64,000 bases of DNA from Pseudomonas sp. (GCF_030683065.1 NZ_JAUXMX010000061.1:107343-171342); one strand, 5' to 3'. Shown: positions 26,648 to 35,495, counted from the stretch's first letter. Notes: generated from the letters alone by a model not told the origin. A program made the numbers and translations.

Positions 26648-28063
26648 ATGTCGCGCTCGCTGCTTTTATTTTGCCTTTTGCTGTTGCTGCCGTTGTCGGC
26701 TGCGGCCCGCGTGGCTGGGCCGTTAGAAGTGCGCCAGCCAGCCCAGGCACGTGACTTGGCGAGCATTCGCCGCAGTGGTGAACTGCGGGTGCTGGTCAAC
26801 CAGAGCCGTAACAGTTCGGGTGAAGTCAAAGGCCAGAGCATCGGAGTGGAATACCACCGCCTGCGTGCGTTCGAGCAGTATCTCAATCGGACAGTCCGCG
26901 ATGGCAGTGTCCTCAAGCTGAAGATCATTCCCATCGCCAAAGATCAACTGCTTGCTGCCTTGCAGCGTGGCGAGGGTGATCTTGTGGCGCCGGGAGAGTT
27001 GCTCAACGTGCGCGGTGGCAGCCGTATTAGCGCCAGTGCAGCGATTCGCAGCAATGTGCCCATTATTGTAGTGGGGCGTCAGGGTGACCGGCGCTATCAG
27101 AGTCTTGAACAGATGTCCGGGCGTAGCCTGGCTTTGGCGGCAGGCAGCGCTGCGGGTGCTGCCGTGCATGTGATCAACCAGAAGCTGCTGCAGGACAAAC
27201 GACCGCCGATCATCATTGAATGGGTCGACCCCAGCCTGGCCGTCGAGGATGTGCTGGAAATGGTCCAGGCTGGCATCTTCAGCGTTACGGCGGTGGAGCA
27301 ACCGATAGCCGAACGCTGGGCCAAGGTCATGCCCAAGCTGCGCCTGGAGCCGCACCTGGTGCTGGCCAATGATGGTGATATGCGCTGGTACCTGCGCCGT
27401 GAAGCGTCGATGCTCGGTGCCAGTGTCGACCGTTTTCTGGCGGCTTATCGCGCTCCGGGCGATCTGGATGGCGCATTTCAGCGGATCTATCGGCGTCTCT
27501 ACAAGGTGCACTATCCACTTGGCCGAATCGAACGCCAGCGCCTGGAGGCGGTGCGTCCGGTACTGCAGCGGCATGCCGCGCAGCAGGGCTTCGATTGGCT
27601 GACCCTGGCGGCGCTGGCGTTCAAGGAATCGACCCTCAATCCGGCTGCACGCGGTGCCGGTGGCGCCACCGGGTTGATGCAGATAACCCCGGCCGCTGCG
27701 CGCAGTGTTGGGGTCGGCAATATCGGCGTGCTGGAGAACAATGTGCAAGCCAGCGCCAAGTACCTGGCGATGATTCGGCGCAACTTCTTCAACAGCCCGC
27801 AACTCAACGAGCGCGAACGCATGGCCTTCGTCCTGGCGGGTTACAACCTGGGGCCGCAACGGGTGCAGAGCATGCGCGCCGAGGCCCGGCGGCGTGGCCT
27901 GAATCCCAATCAGTGGTTCTTCCAGGTTGAGCGAATCGCCATGGAGCAGGTCGGCATGGGCGTGGTCAGTTACGTAAACAGTGTGAACAAGTACTACCTT
28001 GCGTATGACCGCGAGCGCTATTTGCTGGAGCCACAGGAGGCAGTGGTTAGTGCGCGTGATTAA
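26648..28063 (+). CDS. MltF-like membrane-bound lytic transglycosylase
   Basis: A 471-residue exported protein: signal peptide (about 1-20), a periplasmic solute-binding-like (SBP_bac_3) domain from about 35 to 280, and a C-terminal SLT lytic transglycosylase domain with catalytic Glu327 in ALAFKESTLNP and GATGLMQITPAAA. Such enzymes cut peptidoglycan glycan strands, forming 1,6-anhydroMurNAc. The architecture is that of MltF, but E. coli MltF is longer (about 518 residues) and there may be a second copy elsewhere, so I leave the symbol blank. The ATG at 26648 has GGAGAG upstream. A longer N-terminal frame lacks a signal. Confidence 0.9.
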   Translation: MSRSLLLFCLLLLLPLSAAARVAGPLEVRQPAQARDLASIRRSGELRVLVNQSRNSSGEVKGQSIGVEYHRLRAFEQYLNRTVRDGSVLKLKIIPIAKDQLLAALQRGEGDLVAPGELLNVRGGSRISASAAIRSNVPIIVVGRQGDRRYQSLEQMSGRSLALAAGSAAGAAVHVINQKLLQDKRPPIIIEWVDPSLAVEDVLEMVQAGIFSVTAVEQPIAERWAKVMPKLRLEPHLVLANDGDMRWYLRREASMLGASVDRFLAAYRAPGDLDGAFQRIYRRLYKVHYPLGRIERQRLEAVRPVLQRHAAQQGFDWLTLAALAFKESTLNPAARGAGGATGLMQITPAAARSVGVGNIGVLENNVQASAKYLAMIRRNFFNSPQLNERERMAFVLAGYNLGPQRVQSMRAEARRRGLNPNQWFFQVERIAMEQVGMGVVSYVNSVNKYYLAYDRERYLLEPQEAVVSARD

Positions 28064-28159
28064 TCAATTTATCCGATATTTTTTAGCCAGAATATGGGCT
28101 TTTAATATCTGATAGCTGGTTTATTCTGTGCGCCATCACCCCTCCAAGGATTGCAGCCT

Positions 28160-28600
28160 ATGAACACCCTGATCAAATCTGTCGTCGCGACTCAAGCCGG
28201 TTATGGCCTGACTATCGTGCGTATCATCGCTGGCCTGACTTTCGCTGCGCACGGTTCGCAGAAGTTGTTCGGCTGGTTCGGCGGTTATGGCCTGGTTGGC
28301 GTTGGCCAGTGGATGGAGAGTATCGGCCTGGCACCGGGCTATCTGATGGCGTTGCTGGCTGGCAGCGCCGAGTTCTTCGGCGGCCTGGCGCTGGTCATTG
28401 GTCTGTTGGCGCGTCCGGCTGCTGCAGTGTTGGCAGTCACCATGCTGGTGGCGATGGTCACTGTGCATCTGGCCAACGGCTTCTTCATGAGCAACAACGG
28501 CTATGAATTCGCCCTGGCGTTGCTGGCCATGAGTCTGGCTGTAGTGCTTGAGGGCGCTGGCAAGCTGTCGCTGGACACCTACATCGCCGGCAAAGTGTGA
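28160..28600 (+). CDS. DoxX family membrane protein
   Basis: A 146-residue protein with four membrane helices: VRIIAGLTFAAHGSQKLFGW, then segments around GYLMALLAGSAEFFGGLALV, AAAVLAVTMLVAMVTVHL and EFALALLAMSLAVVLEG. AHGSQKLFGWFGG is the DoxX family signature. Family members are linked to redox stress or quinone-dependent processes; the role here is unknown. AAGGA lies before the ATG at 28160; a TTG at 28151 in frame is too close to it. Confidence 0.9.
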   Translation: MNTLIKSVVATQAGYGLTIVRIIAGLTFAAHGSQKLFGWFGGYGLVGVGQWMESIGLAPGYLMALLAGSAEFFGGLALVIGLLARPAAAVLAVTMLVAMVTVHLANGFFMSNNGYEFALALLAMSLAVVLEGAGKLSLDTYIAGKV

Positions 28601-28746
28601 CTGCCCAGTAGAAGACTGCGCCGTCCTGCGGCGTCAGGCCCAGAATCGTGTTGTTTCCTGCCAAGGGGCGCTTGGGCAATCCAGGGCAAACAGCAGGCGT
28701 AGCGTATCGTTTTTCATGATGTTCGTTTCGCAAGCGCGACGCTGTC

Positions 28747-28776
28747 TTGACAGTATTGCGCAGGCTTCTCTAGGAT
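28747..28776 (+). promoter_or_regulatory. sigma-70 promoter
   Basis: A perfect -35 TTGACA (28747-28752) is followed after 18 bases by TAGGAT (28771-28776). Transcription would begin near 28784 and give a leader of about 150 bases before the gene at 28936. Confidence 0.65.
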
Positions 28777-28819
28777 GCTGACCCATGCGCCGATTTAAAC
28801 AGCTACTTGCGGGGCGCCG

Positions 28820-28859
28820 AGAAATTTGCGGTATGCAAATTTCTGAGAAGTACTCTCAG
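28820..28859 (+). promoter_or_regulatory. two overlapping hairpins in the 5' leader
   Basis: AGAAATTTGC and GCAAATTTCT pair perfectly over 10 bp around a GGTAT loop (28820-28844). CTGAGA/TCTCAG pair around AGTAC (28843-28859). The two share bases 28843-28844, so they compete for those two pairs. This could be a cis-acting RNA element or an RNA of its own; no known riboswitch is recognised. Confidence 0.45.
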
Positions 28860-28935
28860 GAGGCTTCGAAATACCGCTAAAGCGCTGGTTCGGTGTCGCC
28901 TCTCACCTGCCCGGCGGGATTAATGAGGCGGAGAC

Positions 28936-29250
28936 ATGAACATGAGTTGCCCTCAACCACTGTTTCGCTTGGCCCCGATCACCTCCGGGCTCAATCAGCG
29001 CAACCCGAAAATTCTCCTCGGTGGTAGTCACCAGCCGACCCTGCTGCGCTATCTGGATGGCTGGCCCAAGCGTTGGGGCGGGCCGCGCGCCTTTCTGATT
29101 CACTTCGTCGATGATCATCAGTCGCTGGCACGTTTTGCCAGCGACAGCTTCGATATGGCAGTGCTGCAAGCCCCCAGTGCCGAAGATCTGCACGCCACCG
29201 TGCATGAGCTGACGCGGGTTGCCCGGCAGGGTTTGATCACCCGACGCTGA
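28936..29250 (+). CDS. small conserved-type protein of unknown function
   Basis: A 104-residue cytoplasmic protein without signal or membrane segment. The C-terminal half (DSFDMAVLQAPSAEDLHATVHELTRVARQGLI) has the look of the distal part of a Rossmann-type methyltransferase, but the glycine-rich cofactor loop is missing, so activity is doubtful. GGAG just upstream could serve either ATG 28936 or ATG 28942. It converges on greB with eight bases between the stops. The structured leader upstream suggests it is regulated at RNA level. I do not recognise the family. Confidence 0.7.
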   Translation: MNMSCPQPLFRLAPITSGLNQRNPKILLGGSHQPTLLRYLDGWPKRWGGPRAFLIHFVDDHQSLARFASDSFDMAVLQAPSAEDLHATVHELTRVARQGLITRR

Positions 29251-29258
29251 ATCTGGTC

Positions 29259-29756
29259 CTACGGGTAATCGATGGCGATCACATACCAGGTCTTCTCGCC
29301 GGTCGGAGTTGCTACCCGCACTTCGGCATCCAGGGCTTTGCCGATCAGGGCGCGGGCCAGGGGCGAGTCGATGCTGATCAGGCCGAGCTTGAGCTCCAGC
29401 TCATCCGGGCCAACAATCCGATAGCGCGACTCGTTGCCGTCCTCGTCTTCGAGGCTGACCCAGGCGCCGAAATAGATCTTGTCGGCATCACTAGGTCGAC
29501 TGCTGACCACTTTCAGGCTCTCAAGCCGCTTGGTGAGAAAGCGCACGCGACTGTCGATCTCGCGCAGCATTTTCTTGCCATAGGTGTATTCGGCGTTTTC
29601 CGAGCGATCACCTTGCGCCGCTGCCTCGCTCACCGACTGGGTGACTTGGGGCCGGCGCACGTGCCAGAGCTCGTGTAGCTCGGCGCGCAGGCGCGCCTCA
29701 CCTTCCGGAGTGATCAGTGCTGTGCCGGCGGAGCGGGGTGGGCGATAACGACTCAT
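29259..29756 (-). CDS. greB: transcription elongation factor GreB
   Basis: GreB enters the RNA polymerase secondary channel and stimulates cleavage of backtracked RNA. The 165-residue protein has the N-terminal coiled coil with the acidic tip AAQGDRSENAEYTYGKK and the C-terminal FKBP-like domain ending EKTWYVIAIDYP. The longer tail and YTYGKKMLREID point to GreB rather than GreA. It lies downstream of the ABC exporter genes on the same strand, 34 bp from the permease stop. Confidence 0.95.
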   Translation of the reverse strand: MSRYRPPRSAGTALITPEGEARLRAELHELWHVRRPQVTQSVSEAAAQGDRSENAEYTYGKKMLREIDSRVRFLTKRLESLKVVSSRPSDADKIYFGAWVSLEDEDGNESRYRIVGPDELELKLGLISIDSPLARALIGKALDAEVRVATPTGEKTWYVIAIDYP

Positions 29757-29790
29757 TTGACTGCTCTGCGGCCGATAAAGCGCGAGTCTA

Positions 29791-32295
29791 TCAGCCCTCG
29801 CGCAGTACCGTCAGCGGGCTGACATTCAGCGCGCGACGGGTGCCGAGTACGCCTGCACCGCCCACCAGCATTGCCCCGATCAGCGGCAATAGCAGCAGCC
29901 AGGGATGAGCATGCCAGGTCAGATCGAATGCATAGCGATAGAGCAGGAAGCTGATCAGCTCGCAGCCAACAGCCGCCATCAGGCCACTTAGCGCGCCCAG
30001 CAGGGCGAACTCAGTCCGCCGTGCCTTGACCAGCAATTTGCGCTCGGCACCCAGTGCGCGCAGCAAGGCGCCCTGGCGGATGCGTTCGTCGAGGGTGGAC
30101 TGCAAGCCGGCGAATAAAACGGCCAACCCGGCGGCGAGAACAAACAGCAAGACGAATTCAATGGCCAGGGTGACCTGTGCCAGGATGCTGCGCAGTTGTG
30201 CAAGCAGCGCTTCGACTTGCAGCAGCGTGACCGCAGGGAAGGCCCGTGACAGTTCGACCAACTGCTTTTCCTGCTGGGCAGGCAGGTAGAAGCTGGTCAG
30301 GTAGGTAACGGGCAGGTCTTGCAGGGTGTCGGGTTCGAAGATCATATAGAAGTTGGGCTGGAAGCTGTTCCAGTCTACTTCGCGCAGGTTGCTGACTTGG
30401 GCGTCGCGGTCGAGGCCGCCGACATTGAAACGCAAGCGGTCGCCCAGCTTGAGCTGCAGGCTCTCGGCCAGTTCCGACTCGACCGAGACCCCCGGCAAGT
30501 CGCCGGCTGTCGCCGCGCCCCACCATTCGCCGGCGAGCAAGGTATTGCCCTCAGGCAAGTCGGCAGACCAGGTCAGGCTGAGATCGCGGCGAACCGCGCG
30601 CTCGCCCTGGGTTTCCTTGCTGACGATTTGCCGCACCGGCTCGCCATTGATCATGGTCAGGCGTCCGGGCACAACCGGGTAGAGCGGTGCCGGGTGAGGC
30701 GAAAGTTCGGCCAGGCGGGCGGCGAAGGCATCCTTGTCGGCCGGCAATACATTCAGAGCGAAGTGATTGGGCGCCTGTTCGGGCAATTGATCTTGCCAGG
30801 TATCGAGCAACTCGCCACGCAACAGGGCGATCAGGGACATGGCCAGCAGGATCAGACCAAATGCCAGGGCTTGCCCTGCGGCGGCAAGCGGGTGGCGGAG
30901 CAGCTGGCCGAGACCCAGCCGCCAGTGCAGTGGCGAGCGAGCCAGTAGGCGACGTAGGCTTTGCAGCCCGAGCAGGAGCAGGCCGCCGAGTATCAGGGCC
31001 GCGACCAGGCCGCCGCCGAGCAGGGCGAAGGTCAGTTGCAGGTCCAGACTCAGGCGCCACATGATCAGACCAAGGGCGAACAGCGCTGCGCCGTACACCA
31101 GCCACGAACTGGCGGGTACGGGTAGCATGTCGCGGCGCAGCACGCGCAGCGGCGGTACCCGGCCGAGAGCGGCCAGCGGCGGCAGGGCGAAGCCGGCGAG
31201 GGCGACCAGGCCTGTGGCGATGCCGGCCAGTGCGGGCCATAAGCCGCCTGGCGGAATTTGTGCTGGCAGTAGCCCTTGCAACAGATAAAACAGCCCGAGC
31301 TGGGAAAACCAGCCGAGCAGGGCGCCAATCAGGCTGGCGCCGAGCCCGAGCAGGGCCAGTTGCAGGCTGAACAGGCCCAGCGCCTGATTGCGTGACAATC
31401 CAAGGCAGCGCAGCAGAGCGCTGGCATCAAAGCGTCTGGCGGCGAAGCGTGCGGCCGAGAGTGCGACTGCAACCCCTGCGAGCAGGACGGCTGCCAGACT
31501 GGCGAGATTCAGGTAGCGTTCGGCGCGGCCCAAGGCGCTGCCGATTTGCCGGTTGCCGTCACGGGCATCTTCGAGGCGCTGGTTGGCCGCCAGCTTCGTG
31601 CCGATCGCTTGCCGGTAAGCGGCCAATGCTTCTGGCGTGCCTCGCCAGAGTTCGCGGTAGCGCACTCGGCTGCCGGGCTGGACCACGCCAGTGGCGGCCA
31701 GATCATCCAGGTGCATCAGTACGCGCGGGGTAAGGCTGTAGAAGTCGCCGGCACGATCCGGCTCGTAGGTCAGGACCCGACTCAGAATCAGGTTCTTCGA
31801 GCCGACTTCAATGCTGTCGCCGACGCTCAATTCAAGCGCGGCGAACAAGCGTGCCTCGGCCCAGGCTTCGCCGGGTTGCGGGCCGGGACCGGCTTGTTCG
31901 GCGGCATAGGGTTCGGCGGCGCTTTTCAGCTGGCCGCGCAGTGGGTAAGCACTGTCGGCGGCTTTGACGCTGGCCAGTTGGATGCCCGCATCACTGGCGA
32001 TCACGCTGGAGAATTCGACCACTTGGGAGTGGTCAAGGCCTAACTGTTTGCCGTTGTCGATCTGCTCCTGTGCGGCGGGCGAGCTGCCGCTGAGCAGCAG
32101 GTCAGCGCCGAGGAACTCGGTCGCTCGCATCAGCATGCCGTCATTTAACCGGGCGCTGAAGTAGCCGATCGCAGTGCTGGCTGCAACTGCAATCAGCAGG
32201 GCAAAAAACAGCACGCGTAGCTCGCCGTAGCGGGCATCGCGCAGCAGTTGGCGAGTCGCCAGTGAGAGCAGTCGAACAAACGGCATGTGAGTCAT
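29791..32295 (-). CDS. ABC transporter permease, FtsX/YbbP type
   Basis: An 834-residue membrane protein: an N-terminal helix, a large periplasmic domain, then two sets of helices separated by a second periplasmic domain, with a final FtsX-type block (FALLGALSGLMAAVGCELISF). This is the YbbP layout, thought to act in lipid or lipoprotein handling or export of hydrophobic esters. The ATG at 32295 overlaps the ATPase stop (TGATG). It pairs with the ATPase gene just upstream, and the two lie next to tesA as ybbA-ybbP do in E. coli. Confidence 0.93.
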   Translation of the reverse strand: MTHMPFVRLLSLATRQLLRDARYGELRVLFFALLIAVAASTAIGYFSARLNDGMLMRATEFLGADLLLSGSSPAAQEQIDNGKQLGLDHSQVVEFSSVIASDAGIQLASVKAADSAYPLRGQLKSAAEPYAAEQAGPGPQPGEAWAEARLFAALELSVGDSIEVGSKNLILSRVLTYEPDRAGDFYSLTPRVLMHLDDLAATGVVQPGSRVRYRELWRGTPEALAAYRQAIGTKLAANQRLEDARDGNRQIGSALGRAERYLNLASLAAVLLAGVAVALSAARFAARRFDASALLRCLGLSRNQALGLFSLQLALLGLGASLIGALLGWFSQLGLFYLLQGLLPAQIPPGGLWPALAGIATGLVALAGFALPPLAALGRVPPLRVLRRDMLPVPASSWLVYGAALFALGLIMWRLSLDLQLTFALLGGGLVAALILGGLLLLGLQSLRRLLARSPLHWRLGLGQLLRHPLAAAGQALAFGLILLAMSLIALLRGELLDTWQDQLPEQAPNHFALNVLPADKDAFAARLAELSPHPAPLYPVVPGRLTMINGEPVRQIVSKETQGERAVRRDLSLTWSADLPEGNTLLAGEWWGAATAGDLPGVSVESELAESLQLKLGDRLRFNVGGLDRDAQVSNLREVDWNSFQPNFYMIFEPDTLQDLPVTYLTSFYLPAQQEKQLVELSRAFPAVTLLQVEALLAQLRSILAQVTLAIEFVLLFVLAAGLAVLFAGLQSTLDERIRQGALLRALGAERKLLVKARRTEFALLGALSGLMAAVGCELISFLLYRYAFDLTWHAHPWLLLLPLIGAMLVGGAGVLGTRRALNVSPLTVLREG

Positions 32296-32978
32296 CAGGG
32301 TTCCACGTGGTCGACCAGGCGGCCGCCTTCAAGGCGGATCAGGCGTTGGCAACGATGGGCCAGGCGCTCGTCGTGAGTAACCAGCACCAGGGTTGCGCCG
32401 CGCTCGCGGTTAAGCTCGAAGAGCAGGTCGCTGATGCGCTCACCGGTGTGGCTGTCGAGGTTGCCGGTGGGCTCGTCGGCGAACAGTACGTCCGGCTCGG
32501 CAACAAACGCACGGGCTATTGCCACGCGCTGCTGTTCACCGCCGGAGAGCTGGCGCGGGTAGTGGGTCAGGCGCTGGCCGAGGCCGACTCGCTCGAGCAG
32601 TGCACGGGCACGCTGCCGGGCATCGGCATGGCCCTCAAGCTCTAGCGGCAGCATGACGTTTTCCAGGGCATTGAGGCTGTCGAGCAACTGGAACGACTGA
32701 AAGACGAAGCCCACGTGCTCGGCGCGTATGCGGGCGCGCTGATCTTCATCGAGTGCGCCGAGGTCGCGCCCGGCCAGGGTGACGGTGCCACCACTCGGCA
32801 GATCAAGGCCGGCGAGCAGGCCGAGCAGGGTCGACTTGCCCGAGCCAGAGCTGCCGACAATGGCGAGGCTATCGCCCTTGTCCAATGCCAGGGACAGATC
32901 ATGGAGTATGGTCAACTCGCCTTCCGTGCTTGCAACCACTTTGCTAAGGTTGCGGGCTGTAAGAATGCTTGAGCTCAT
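32295..32978 (-). CDS. ABC transporter ATPase, YbbA/LolD type
   Basis: A 227-residue ATPase with Walker A GSSGSGKST, signature LSGGEQQR, Walker B VLFADEPTGNLDS and the H-loop THDE. The sequence class is MacB/LolD-like. Its partner is the FtsX-type permease downstream. The start at 32978 (MSSSILTARNLSK) fits the family; the longer frame upstream runs antisense into tesA. Only 10 bases separate this start from the divergent tesA start, so its promoter must lie inside tesA. Confidence 0.94.
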   Translation of the reverse strand: MSSSILTARNLSKVVASTEGELTILHDLSLALDKGDSLAIVGSSGSGKSTLLGLLAGLDLPSGGTVTLAGRDLGALDEDQRARIRAEHVGFVFQSFQLLDSLNALENVMLPLELEGHADARQRARALLERVGLGQRLTHYPRQLSGGEQQRVAIARAFVAEPDVLFADEPTGNLDSHTGERISDLLFELNRERGATLVLVTHDERLAHRCQRLIRLEGGRLVDHVEP

Positions 32979-32988
32979 GGAGAATCCA

Positions 32989-33594
32989 ATGCGTGCAGGG
33001 TTAATGAGTGCGGTTTTTACCCTGTTGTTCTGGGGGCAGGTCGCGCTGGCGGATACCGTGCTGGTCGTTGGCGATAGTATCAGCGCGGCTTTCGGCATTG
33101 ATACCCGTCAGGGTTGGGTCGCTTTGCTGGAAAAGCGCCTGGTTGAGCAGGGTTATAAGCACCGAGTGGTGAATGCCTCGATCAGTGGCGATACCGCTGC
33201 AGGCGGCGCCGCCCGGCTGCCTGGGCTGCTTGTTGAGCACCAGCCAAGCCTGGTGGTTTTAGAGCTGGGTGGCAATGATGGCTTGCGTGGCCAGGCACCT
33301 GCTCAATTGCAACAGAATCTTGCGTCGATGATTGAACGGGCGCAGGAGACGGGTGCCAAGGTGTTGTTGTTGGGTATGCGTCTACCGCCCAATTATGGTG
33401 TGCGTTATACGACAGCCTTTGCGCAGGTGTTCGCCACCTTGGCGCAGGAGAAGCAAGTGGCTTTTGTGCCCTTCTTCCTTGAAGGGGTTGGCGGCGTGCC
33501 CGGCATGATGCAGCGCGATGGTATTCATCCGACCGCTGGCGCTCAGGCGACGCTCTTGGAAAACCTCTGGCCGACCTTGCAATCGCTTCTTTGA
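32989..33594 (+). CDS. tesA: multifunctional acyl-CoA thioesterase / arylesterase / lysophospholipase TesA
   Basis: TesA is a periplasmic GDSL (SGNH) hydrolase that acts on acyl-CoA, aryl esters and lysophospholipids. The 201-residue protein has a signal peptide (about 1-21), block I GDSIS with nucleophile Ser30, block III GGND (94-97) and block V DGIHPT with Asp177 and His180. GGAG lies six bases before the ATG at 32989. The divergent arrangement with the ABC pair is the same as in E. coli. Confidence 0.96.
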   Translation: MRAGLMSAVFTLLFWGQVALADTVLVVGDSISAAFGIDTRQGWVALLEKRLVEQGYKHRVVNASISGDTAAGGAARLPGLLVEHQPSLVVLELGGNDGLRGQAPAQLQQNLASMIERAQETGAKVLLLGMRLPPNYGVRYTTAFAQVFATLAQEKQVAFVPFFLEGVGGVPGMMQRDGIHPTAGAQATLLENLWPTLQSLL

Positions 33595-33652
33595 CAGGCT
33601 TTTCCGCGGCCAGTCTTTCGGCTAATGTGGCGCCCCCGCCTAGGAGCCATCA

Positions 33653-33937
33653 ATGCCGCGTTCTGCTTGGTCCTTGTACGCCTATCAACTTATCGAGCCG
33701 GACGAGCAGCTTGATCTGTTCGCCTGTCGAGAAGTGCGCGTGCATTTAGTTGCGCGTCAGCTCGAATTGGGCGGCTTTGCCGATCGTACCCTGTGTGGCG
33801 GCCTGTTGCCGGCGCAGCCGCTGTGGCGTGAGCTGAGCAAGACCATGTTGCGCGACACGCGATTGTGTTCGGCTTGCCGCGCAACCCTCGACGCACAGCG
33901 CCGCGGAGAACGACGTCTTTGGCCTGAGGCCGGGTGA
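33653..33937 (+). CDS. small protein of unknown function with CxxC
   Basis: A 94-residue cytoplasmic protein with a strong ribosome site (TAGGAG before ATG). It has four Cys: FACRE, LCGG and a closing RLCSACR, a pattern that could bind a metal ion. It follows tesA by 58 bp and I think it corresponds to the small unknown gene at the same place in P. aeruginosa. No function can be assigned. Confidence 0.75.
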   Translation: MPRSAWSLYAYQLIEPDEQLDLFACREVRVHLVARQLELGGFADRTLCGGLLPAQPLWRELSKTMLRDTRLCSACRATLDAQRRGERRLWPEAG

Positions 33938-34151
33938 AAAGACTTCGCCCAGCGTGTCGGCGTGTTACGCGACCATCAGAGCGCGTTCTGACCACGGCGC
34001 TAGTATCCCGGAAGGCGTCTGCGCGTCAGCCATTGTTCGTTGAAAACGATGTTGTCTGCCGATCCCCTGTTGCTGTTCAATCACTGCCCAGGGGTAGGCA
34101 AGATTGATCTGGCCTTGTTGTGCTCATCGCCAGAGCGCAGTCGTTGCAGCA

Positions 34152-34179
34152 TTGGATATTTTTACAACCGATGTACAAT
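34152..34179 (+). promoter_or_regulatory. probable sigma-70 promoter of the L,D-transpeptidase gene
   Basis: TTGGAT (34152-34157), a 16-base AT-rich spacer, then TACAAT (34174-34179), which matches the -10 consensus at five of six bases. The start would fall about 30 bases before the coding ATG. The -35 is weak. Confidence 0.45.
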
Positions 34180-34218
34180 CACCCAGTTGAATTGTCAGCC
34201 ATTTTGAAGGATTTCCGC

Positions 34219-35178
34219 ATGTTGTCGCGTGTTCCTGCCGTCGCCCGCTGCTTGTCACTCTGCGCATTGTTCGGCGCCAACTCCGTGGTTGCCATGGAGT
34301 GGCCTTTGCCACCACCCGGTGAGGACATCGTCGGCCAGGTGCAGGTGGTCAAGGCCAAATACGAAGACACCTTTGCCGATCTCGGCGTGGCCAACGATTT
34401 GGGTTATCTGGAAATGATTGCGGCCAATCCAGGCGTTGATGCCTGGCTGCCTGGTGAAGGCACGGAAATTGTCCTGCCTACGCGCTTTATTCTGCCGCCG
34501 GGACCGCGCGAGGGGATCGTGATCAATCTCGCCGAGTATCGCCTGTATTACTTCCCGAAAGGGCAAAACGTGGTGCATACCTACCCGCTTGGGATTGGTC
34601 GCGAAGGCTGGAGTTCGCCAGTGGCTGATGCGCGCATTACCGTTAAGACACCAAATCCAGGCTGGACTCCGCCAAAATCGATTCTTGAGGAACATGCCGC
34701 CAATGGTGATCCACTACCGGCTTATGTACCGCCGGGGCCGAATAACCCGTTGGGCCCCTACAAAATGGCATTGTCGGTGCCCGGTTACCTGATTCATGGC
34801 ACGAACAAGAAGTTCGGTATTGGGATGCGTGTCAGTCACGGTTGTTTCCGCATGCTTAACCATAACGTATTGCAACTGGCGGACATGGCGCCGGTTGGCA
34901 CGGCTGTGCGCATCATCAACGAGCCATACAAGTTCGGCGTGAGTAACGGCAAGATGTATCTGGAAGCGCATGCTCCTCTGGACGATACGGGCGAGTCTTC
35001 TGTTGTCGACCGCCATGCTGCTGTGATCAACACACTGCTTAAGCGTGAAGAGCTCGGCAACCTGCGGCTGGACTGGGACATGGTGCGCGAAGTGGTCGCG
35101 GCTGAAGATGGCTTGCCGGTACCCATTGCAGACTCAGGTGTGGTGATTGCCGATAGCGCATCTGCCGAGATGCTGTAA
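34219..35178 (+). CDS. L,D-transpeptidase (YkuD/ErfK family)
   Basis: A 319-residue periplasmic enzyme: signal peptide (about 1-25), a LysM-like N-terminal part (NDLGYLEMIAANPGVDAWLPGEG), then a YkuD domain with His193 (LIHGTNKKFGIG) and catalytic Cys209 in RVSHGCFRML. Such enzymes form 3-3 peptidoglycan crosslinks or attach Braun-type lipoprotein to peptidoglycan. The next gene is oprI, whose product is the lipoprotein substrate, so a role as its linking enzyme is plausible. AAGGA lies seven bases before the ATG at 34219. Confidence 0.94.
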   Translation: MLSRVPAVARCLSLCALFGANSVVAMEWPLPPPGEDIVGQVQVVKAKYEDTFADLGVANDLGYLEMIAANPGVDAWLPGEGTEIVLPTRFILPPGPREGIVINLAEYRLYYFPKGQNVVHTYPLGIGREGWSSPVADARITVKTPNPGWTPPKSILEEHAANGDPLPAYVPPGPNNPLGPYKMALSVPGYLIHGTNKKFGIGMRVSHGCFRMLNHNVLQLADMAPVGTAVRIINEPYKFGVSNGKMYLEAHAPLDDTGESSVVDRHAAVINTLLKREELGNLRLDWDMVREVVAAEDGLPVPIADSGVVIADSASAEML

Positions 35179-35465
35179 GTAAGGGGCTGTTTGCCAGTCC
35201 TCTTATAGGTGTCTTGGGTATCTACCAACCCCCTCGATCAATGCGCCAACTGGCCAAGCAGTGCGCAGTCGAATCAAGCATGGCCTCGCATGATTAACCT
35301 AAGGCTGCAGCTTTGCTGCTCAGGGCCATGGCGTGGTTGTGCGCGCGGTGGCGGGCATCGCGAATGGCTGGCGTGTGCGGCCAATCTAACCTGGGCATCG
35401 CTGGTTGAGTTGTTCGGGGTGATATGGGCGCGTTGCATGTGGCTTGTGTCTTGTGCGCGCACAAA
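35179..35465. other. gap between the L,D-transpeptidase gene and the oprI terminator
   Basis: No gene with a credible ribosome site is visible here. A long open frame across oprI on the plus strand is its antisense shadow. Confidence 0.6.
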
Positions 35466-35495
35466 AAAGCCGATCCGTTTAAAGGGATCGGCTTT
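35466..35495 (-). terminator. Rho-independent terminator of oprI
   Basis: On the minus strand AAAGCCGATCC pairs with GGATCGGCTTT across a short loop and is followed by a run of T. It lies 20 bases past the oprI stop. Confidence 0.85.

Larger units (their letters stand above)
28601..28935. other. 335-bp gap with a promoter and a structured leader
   Basis: This gap between the DoxX gene and the small unknown gene holds a good sigma-70 promoter (28747-28776) and two overlapping hairpins (28820-28859). I see no open frame with a ribosome site in the rest. Confidence 0.6.

Noticed and set aside
26723..27859. 378-codon minus-strand frame opposite the transglycosylase gene
   Set aside because: The plus-strand protein has clear domains and a signal peptide; the antisense product has none.
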